A stretch of DNA of 64,000 nucleotides from an uncultured Mycobacterium sp. GTDB lineage: Bacteria > Actinomycetota > Actinomycetes > Mycobacteriales > Mycobacteriaceae. Location of the stretch: NCBI GenBank assembly GCA_900078375.1, contig FLQS01000022.1, positions 1-64,000 of the forward strand, read 5' to 3'. Positions 58,808-64,000 of this stretch are shown here, in pieces. The translations under genes and the position numbers were made by a program. How positions within the stretch are numbered: the stretch's first letter is position 1; each line of letters opens with the position of its first letter. The notes under the pieces are model-generated. The model was not told the DNA's origin and did not search any database. It was given only the letters and a program-made list of their open reading frames with translations.

Positions 58808-59547
58808 CGGTCTCGATCCGCCGTTCCGACCGCGCTCCACGCCGTGCGGGTGGTGCGAGTGCCCACCGGTCGCGGGTCGCGGGACCGGTAGACGATGTAG
58901 GGCCGGAACAGGTAGTGCACCGGCGCGGTGAACGCATGGACGAGGCGGGTGAAGGGCCACACCGCGAACAGCAGCATCCCGACCAGCGCGTGGATGTGAA
59001 ACTGGATCGGCGCGGCAGCCATCGCCGCGACGTCGGGCCGTAGCAGCAGCACCGAGCGGAACCACGGCGCCACGGTGTCGCGGTAGTTGTGCGCGTGGTG
59101 GCCCGCACCGATAGCCACCACTGTGGTCCACAGCCCCAGGACGATCGCGCCGACCAGCAGCACGTACATGAACTTGTCGTTGTTCGTCGTGGCCATGAAG
59201 ACCGGCCCCGTGGTGCGGCGGCGGTAGACCAGGATCACGATCCCCGTCAGCGTGCACACGCCGGCGATCGCGCCCAGCGACAGGGCCAGCAGGTGGTACA
59301 GACTCTCGTTGACGCCGATGGCCTGCGTCCAGGATTTCGGAATCAACAGACCGACCACGTGGCCCACGATCACCACCAGGATGCCGAAGTGGAACAGCGG
59401 CGAACCGATCCGCAACAGCCGCGACTCGTACAGCTGGGAAGACCTTGTGGTCCAACCGAATTTGTCGTAGCGATACCGCCAGATCGAGCCGCCGACCAGG
59501 CTGCCGATGCACAGATAGGGCAATACGCCCCAGAGCAGAGCGTTCAT
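58804..59547 (-). CDS. narI: Respiratory nitrate reductase gamma subunit
   Basis: NarI is the diheme cytochrome b membrane subunit that takes electrons from quinol. The protein is 247 residues with five membrane segments. Haem-ligand histidines are likely in FHFGILVVIVGHVVGL and in FHIHALVGMLLFAVWPFTRLVHAF; RSSQLYESRLLRIGSPLFH is a family marker. The ATG at 59547 overlaps the narJ stop. Confidence 0.94.
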   Translation of the reverse strand: MNALLWGVLPYLCIGSLVGGSIWRYRYDKFGWTTRSSQLYESRLLRIGSPLFHFGILVVIVGHVVGLLIPKSWTQAIGVNESLYHLLALSLGAIAGVCTLTGIVILVYRRRTTGPVFMATTNNDKFMYVLLVGAIVLGLWTTVVAIGAGHHAHNYRDTVAPWFRSVLLLRPDVAAMAAAPIQFHIHALVGMLLFAVWPFTRLVHAFTAPVHYLFRPYIVYRSRDPRPVGTRTTRTAWSAVGTADRDR

Positions 59548-60152
59548 GATCTCCCCTGGTATCCGGTCAGACCTACCAGCTCGGCGGGCGGGGGCGCTGG
59601 GGTTTCTGCAGCGTGGGCGGCGGGCAGTGTCGCGCACACTGCCGCGACTCCGTTGAGGTAGGGACTTTGCTTGTCCTGCAGACTCTTTCGGAGCAGATCG
59701 AGACTCGGGCGGTACTCGGCAAGCAGGACACGGCCGGCATCGAGATCGACCCGGGCGGTGAACTCCAGCAACAGCGGCAGGTAGTCCGGTAGCTCGCCGT
59801 GGGTGTCGATGATCGCGCCGGCCTGGCGATAGACGGCCTTGAACCGGGCCAGCGCCTCACCGCGACGCCGGGTGTCTCCGTCGGACCAATACGACAGATA
59901 CAGCGCGTGTTTGGAACTGAAGTCGAAGGTGTCGATATAGCCGCGCTGGAGTTCGGCCAGCGAGCCCGAGCCCAATTGGGTGACCAGGCTCCGCAACAAC
60001 ACCACGGCTGCCGAGTCCCCCTGCTCGGCCAGTGCCGCCTCACACGCGGGAAGGGACGAGACGAACTCGCGAGTCGGGTAGTCCAGGCAGCGAGACGCGA
60101 CCAGGTACACCACCCGATTATCTTGGCGACCCTTCGGACGTCGACCTCTCAT
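59544..60152 (-). CDS. narJ: Nitrate reductase assembly chaperone
   Basis: NarJ is a cytoplasmic TorD/DmsD-type chaperone needed for molybdenum-cofactor insertion into NarG. The protein is 202 residues. The family segment DTFDFSSKHALYLSYWSDGDTRRRGEALARFKAVYRQAG is clear, followed by ELPDYLPLLLEF. It overlaps narH upstream and narI downstream by four bases each. Confidence 0.93.
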   Translation of the reverse strand: MRGRRPKGRQDNRVVYLVASRCLDYPTREFVSSLPACEAALAEQGDSAAVVLLRSLVTQLGSGSLAELQRGYIDTFDFSSKHALYLSYWSDGDTRRRGEALARFKAVYRQAGAIIDTHGELPDYLPLLLEFTARVDLDAGRVLLAEYRPSLDLLRKSLQDKQSPYLNGVAAVCATLPAAHAAETPAPPPAELVGLTGYQGRS

Positions 60153-61798
60153 GGGAACAGCCCCTCCGGAGCGCCGTTGCCGTCCCAGTTCAGCAGGTTC
60201 ACCCGCTCATTGCGCAGCGTGTCGCCCGATGCCGCTACGTCGGTGCGCTGCCGCTGGCGCAGCGCGGCGAAGGTCTCGACCGCGACGGGAGTGGGCCGGC
60301 CGCTGGCCTCGCCGAAAGGTCCGGATTCGTACATGCCGGGCCCCTCGTCATAATCCAGCGAGCAGCCCAGCTCTTCGAGGCCGTGGGCCTCCTCCTGATA
60401 TGCCGTCGGGATCACGTACCGCTCTTCGTATTTCGCGATCGCCATCAGCCGGTACATGTCGTATACATCCTCCTCGGACATGCCGACGCTGGCGGCGATC
60501 GCGGGATCGCCCTCGCCGCGCAGCGTGACTCCACGCATGTAGGACCGCATGGCCGCCAGCTTGCGCAACACATCGGTGACGATGTCGGTGCGGCCGGCGG
60601 TGAACAGTTCCGCCAGATACTCCACCGGAATACGCAAGGCCTCGATGGCGCCGAACAGGTTCGCGTGGTCTTCCCCGTCGTGGCCCTGCGCGCTCAGCAC
60701 ATCGACGACCGGAGACAGCGGCGGGACGTACCACACCATCGGCATGGTGCGGTATTCCGGGTGTAGGGGCAGTGCGACCCGGTACACCTTGGCGAGCGCG
60801 TAGACCGGGGAACGGCGGGCGGCCTGCAGCCAGTCCTCGGGGATGCCGTCCCGCCGCGCGGCCGCGGCCACCTCGGGGTCATGCGGGTCCAGCAGCACAT
60901 CGAGCTGCGCCTGGTACAACTCACCGGGATCCGCGGTGGCCGCGGCCGCGCCGACCCGGTCGACGTCATAGAGGAACAAGCCCAGGTATCGCAGTCGCCC
61001 GACGCAGGTCTCCGCGCACACCGTCGGAAGACCGACCTCGATGCGCGGGTAGCAGAACGTGCACTTCTCGGCCTTGCCGGAACGGTGGTTGAAGTACACC
61101 TTCTTGTACGGACAACCGGTGATGCACTGCCGCCACCCGCGGCAACGGTCCTGATCGACCAGGACGATTCCGTCCTCGGCACGCTTGTAGATCGCTCCGG
61201 ACGGACACGACGCCATGCACGACGGGTTGAGGCAATGCTCACAGATCCGGGGCAGGTAGAACATGAACGTCTTCTCGAGCTCGAAGCGAACCTTCTCTTC
61301 GGACTGCTTCCGTACTTTCTCGACGATCGGGTCGCGGTCACCGTATTCGCTTGCCCCGCCCAGGTTGTCGTCCCAGTTCGCCGACCAGGTGACAGCGGTG
61401 TCCTTCCCGGTGATCAGCGATTTCGGCCGGGCCACCGGAAAGTCGTCACCCAGCGGAGCGTCCACGAGGCTCTGGTAATCGTAGGTCCACGGCTCGTAGT
61501 AGTCGGACAACTCGGGCTGGACCGGACTGGCGAAGATTCCCAGCAGCTTGGACAGTCGCCCACCCGATTTGAGGTGCAGCTTGCCGCGCCGGTTCAGTTC
61601 CCAGCCGCCCAGCCAGCGGTCCTGATCCTCGTAGCGACGTGGATAGCCTTGTCCGGGACGGGTTTCGACGTTGTTGAACCAGGCATATTCCATGCCGCCC
61701 CGCGAGGTCCAGACATTCTTGCAGGTGACCGAACAGGTATGGCAGCCGATGCACTTGTCGAGGTTCATCACCATGCCCAGTTGGGCCATCACCCGCAT
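60149..61798 (-). CDS. narH: Respiratory nitrate reductase beta subunit
   Basis: NarH carries four Fe-S clusters between NarI and NarG. The protein is 549 residues. The first cluster set begins CIGCHTCSVTC (Cys16, 19, 22, 26); others are CEHCLNPSCMASC, the CRGWRQC site in which Trp replaces a Cys (the [3Fe-4S] centre), CPYKKVY and CTFCYPR...CAETC. The ATG shares one base with the narG stop (TGATG). Confidence 0.96.
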   Translation of the reverse strand: MRVMAQLGMVMNLDKCIGCHTCSVTCKNVWTSRGGMEYAWFNNVETRPGQGYPRRYEDQDRWLGGWELNRRGKLHLKSGGRLSKLLGIFASPVQPELSDYYEPWTYDYQSLVDAPLGDDFPVARPKSLITGKDTAVTWSANWDDNLGGASEYGDRDPIVEKVRKQSEEKVRFELEKTFMFYLPRICEHCLNPSCMASCPSGAIYKRAEDGIVLVDQDRCRGWRQCITGCPYKKVYFNHRSGKAEKCTFCYPRIEVGLPTVCAETCVGRLRYLGLFLYDVDRVGAAAATADPGELYQAQLDVLLDPHDPEVAAAARRDGIPEDWLQAARRSPVYALAKVYRVALPLHPEYRTMPMVWYVPPLSPVVDVLSAQGHDGEDHANLFGAIEALRIPVEYLAELFTAGRTDIVTDVLRKLAAMRSYMRGVTLRGEGDPAIAASVGMSEEDVYDMYRLMAIAKYEERYVIPTAYQEEAHGLEELGCSLDYDEGPGMYESGPFGEASGRPTPVAVETFAALRQRQRTDVAASGDTLRNERVNLLNWDGNGAPEGLFP

Positions 61799-64000
61799 CA
61801 GTAGCTCACCTCCTGCGGTCGCTTGCGGACCGTCGCAATGATGTCGCGCTGATTTCCGGTCGGCCCCAGATAATTGAAGGTGTACGACAGTTGGGCATAT
61901 CCGCCGATCAGGTGGGTGGGTTTGATCAGTAGCCGGGTCACCGAGTTGTGGATACCGCCGCGCCGGCCGGTCGCCACCGACTTGGGCACATCGATGGTGC
62001 GTTCCTGGGCGTGGTGCACATAGACCAATCCGTCCGGGATCCGGTGCGACACGATCGCCCGCCCGACGAAAACACCGTTGGCGTTGACACATTCGACCCA
62101 GTCGTTGTCACCCACATCGATAGCGGCGGCGTCACCGGCGCTCAGCCACACGGTCGGCCCACCACGCGACAGCGACAGCATCAGCAAGTTGTCCTGGTAC
62201 TCGGAATGGATCGACCACTTGCTGTGCGGGGTCAGGTAGCGCACGGTCACCTGCGCCGAGCCGTCCAGCCCCAGGCGAGGCTCGCCGAACAGTCGGTGCA
62301 TGTCCAGCGGCGGACGGTAGATCGGCAACGCTTCACCCGCGTCCTGTAGCCAATCGTGGTCGAGGTAGAAGTGCATTCGGCCGGTCAGGGTGTGAAAAGG
62401 CTTGAGCCGCTCGATGTTCACGGTGAACGGTGCGTAGCGCCGCCCCCCGGTTTCCGAACCGGACCATTCCGGCGAGGTGATCACCGGGACGGGTGCGCGC
62501 TGGGTGTCGGCGAAGGTGATGCGTTTCTCTTCGGATCCCTCGGCCAGGTCGTGCAACTGCTTGCCCACCCGCTCCTCGAGGCTGCGGAAACCCGCAACAG
62601 CCAACGCGCCGTTGGTGGTTCCCGAGAACGCCAGGATCGCCTCGGCGAGCTTGGCGTCGGTGTCGATCGCCGGCCTGCCGTCGCCCGCACCCCCGAGCAT
62701 CACCCCGTTCTTGGCCGCCAGCCGCACGGCCTCCTCGGCCACCTGGAAGGTGACGTTCTTGACCGTGAAACCGGCGGTGTCCGCGAGTGGCCCGACGCTG
62801 GCGAGTTTGTCGGCGACCGCCGGGTAGTCCCGCTCGACGATGGTGAAGACCGGTTTGGTCGGGCCGGGCGGTGGCGTCTCCCCCTGGGTGTCGTGCATGA
62901 GCGGAACGCTGACCAGATCCTTGCGGACACCCAGGTGGGTGCGCGCCAATTCGGAAAAGCACTGGGCCAGAAGGTGAAACGCGTCGAAATCGGTCTTGGC
63001 TTCCCACGGTGGATCGATCGCCGGGGTGAAAGCATGGACGAACGGATGCATATCGGTGGAGCTGAGGTCATGCTTCTCGTACCAGGTGGCGGCCGGCAGC
63101 ACGACGTCGGACAACAACGTCGTCGAGGTCATCCGGAAGTCCGCCGACAGCAGCAGGTCGAGCTTGCCTTCGGGCGCGGTGTCATGCCAGACGACCTCGG
63201 CGGGGCGCGGGGCGGCGGGGTTCTCCTCGCCTAGCACGTTGTGATGCGTGCCCAGAAGGTGTCTCAGGAAGTATTCGTTGCCCTTGGCCGAGCTGCCCAT
63301 CAGATTCGACCGCCACAGCACCAGCGTGCGCGGCCAATTCTCCGGTGCGTCGATATCCCGGATGGCCGGTTGCAGCCGCCCGTCACCCAATGCCGCCGCG
63401 ACGTAGGCGGCAGCACTGTCGGCCGTCCCGGCGTCGACCGCTGCCTGTGCGTCCTCGGCGACCTGCAGCGGGTTGCTGCTGAACTGCGGATAGAACGGCA
63501 TCCACCCGTTGTTCGCCGAGGCGGCGATCGCGTCCGCCGTGTGCGCGCCAGTCAGATGCCCTTGGGCCAGCGGCGAATTGAGCGAATCGGCGAGATAGCC
63601 GTCGTTGCGCCACTGGTCGGTGTGCATGTACCAGTACGACGTGCCGGGCATGGTCCGCGGCGGGCGGGACCAGTCCAGTGCGTTGGCCAGCGAGATCCAG
63701 CCGGTGATCGGCCGGCACTTCTCCTGCCCGACGTAGTGCGCCCAGCCACCCCCGTTGCGGCCCATGCAGCCGGTCAGGATGAGCAGCGCCAGTATCGCCC
63801 GGTACGTCACGTCACCGTGGAACCACTGGCAGATGCCGGCTCCCATGATGATCATCGACCGGCCCTGTGACTGCTCACTGTTGGTGGCGAACTCGCGTGC
63901 GATGCGGATGCATTGGGCGGCAGGGACATTCGTGATCGTGGACTGCCACGCCGGTGTGTACGGGGTGGCGGCGTCGTCGTAGCCGGCGGGCCACTGGCCG
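61798..64000 (-). CDS. narG: Respiratory nitrate reductase alpha subunit (5' end outside window)
   Basis: NarG holds the molybdenum catalytic site of membrane-bound nitrate reductase. About 733 C-terminal residues are present; the frame is open to the window edge and enters as GQWPAGYDDAATPYTPAW. Markers: GRSMIIMGAGICQWFHGD, LLILTGCMGRNGGGWAHYVGQEK, VVLPAATWYEKHDLSSTDMHP and the C-terminal molybdopterin-binding GDNDWVECVNANGV. The N-terminal Fe-S cluster region is beyond the window. First of narG-narH-narJ-narI-narK. Confidence 0.96.
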   Translation of the reverse strand, partial: GQWPAGYDDAATPYTPAWQSTITNVPAAQCIRIAREFATNSEQSQGRSMIIMGAGICQWFHGDVTYRAILALLILTGCMGRNGGGWAHYVGQEKCRPITGWISLANALDWSRPPRTMPGTSYWYMHTDQWRNDGYLADSLNSPLAQGHLTGAHTADAIAASANNGWMPFYPQFSSNPLQVAEDAQAAVDAGTADSAAAYVAAALGDGRLQPAIRDIDAPENWPRTLVLWRSNLMGSSAKGNEYFLRHLLGTHHNVLGEENPAAPRPAEVVWHDTAPEGKLDLLLSADFRMTSTTLLSDVVLPAATWYEKHDLSSTDMHPFVHAFTPAIDPPWEAKTDFDAFHLLAQCFSELARTHLGVRKDLVSVPLMHDTQGETPPPGPTKPVFTIVERDYPAVADKLASVGPLADTAGFTVKNVTFQVAEEAVRLAAKNGVMLGGAGDGRPAIDTDAKLAEAILAFSGTTNGALAVAGFRSLEERVGKQLHDLAEGSEEKRITFADTQRAPVPVITSPEWSGSETGGRRYAPFTVNIERLKPFHTLTGRMHFYLDHDWLQDAGEALPIYRPPLDMHRLFGEPRLGLDGSAQVTVRYLTPHSKWSIHSEYQDNLLMLSLSRGGPTVWLSAGDAAAIDVGDNDWVECVNANGVFVGRAIVSHRIPDGLVYVHHAQERTIDVPKSVATGRRGGIHNSVTRLLIKPTHLIGGYAQLSYTFNYLGPTGNQRDIIATVRKRPQEVSY

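Overview
The window is GC-rich chromosomal DNA from a mycobacterium, most likely a fast-growing Mycolicibacterium. I base this on protein resemblance and on gene order from memory: lgt-trpABC-trpE, the his operon, nadCBA, bioB, bioDFA, treXYZ, vapBC and ilvA follow, in inverted orientation, the M. tuberculosis stretch from about Rv1614 (lgt) down to Rv1559 (ilvA), with dnaE1 (Rv1547) further along. The window is packed with genes. No stretch of 300 bases lacks one, the longest gene-free piece is the first 205 bases, and many neighbours overlap by the 4-base ATGA or GTGA arrangement. I found no rRNA, tRNA, CRISPR array or intact insertion sequence.

Layout. 1-205: short direct repeats beyond the lgt stop. 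206-6553 (minus): trpE, a Trp-associated membrane protein, trpC, trpB, trpA, lgt. 6608-7883 (plus): peroxiredoxin and an orphan ABC ATPase. 7880-14258 (minus): hisD-hisC-hisB-hisH-priA-impA-hisF-hisI. PriA is expected to supply the TrpF step missing from the trp operon. 14337-15396 (plus): LysE-type exporter and an F420-type nitroreductase. 15397-18871 (minus): nadA-nadB-nadC, facing nrtR across a clear palindromic operator. 19656-20990: secretory-lipase family protein. 21015-27487: biotin genes (bioB-bsaP-membrane protein; bioQ; bioF-bioD-2H phosphoesterase; bioA) with two near-identical BioQ operator/-10 modules. 27615-36008 (plus): acyltransferase, then treX-treY-treZ, which make trehalose from glycogen. 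36062-37157: a small unknown protein and vapBC.

37165-48707 (minus) is a nitrate-assimilation block: nasN (nitrate reductase fused to its own flavoprotein electron donor), narK-type transporter, nirB, nirD, nnaR (HemD-like/winged-helix regulator), sirohydrochlorin chelatase, then ilvA. 48832-51283: TetR repressor/MFS efflux pair with repeated operator-like sequences, and a tiny membrane protein. 51280-52542: SRPBCC protein and a divergent MerR/F420-oxidoreductase pair with a textbook MerR operator. 52531-56091: dnaE1. 56216-57523: two DUF202 membrane proteins and a stand-alone SecD-like periplasmic-domain protein. 57563-64000 (minus): respiratory nitrate reductase narG-H-J-I plus narK, with narG running off the window edge.

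The most informative non-coding signals are the NrtR, BioQ and MerR operators, a palindrome upstream of nasN, and a repeated layout in which a TANNNT -10 hexamer lies 6-8 bases before the start codon, suggesting leaderless mRNAs for at least nine genes. No wholly new multi-gene system stands out. The best leads are small, unassigned partners in known operons: the membrane protein after bsaP, the 2H phosphoesterase after bioD, and the SecD-like protein after narK.
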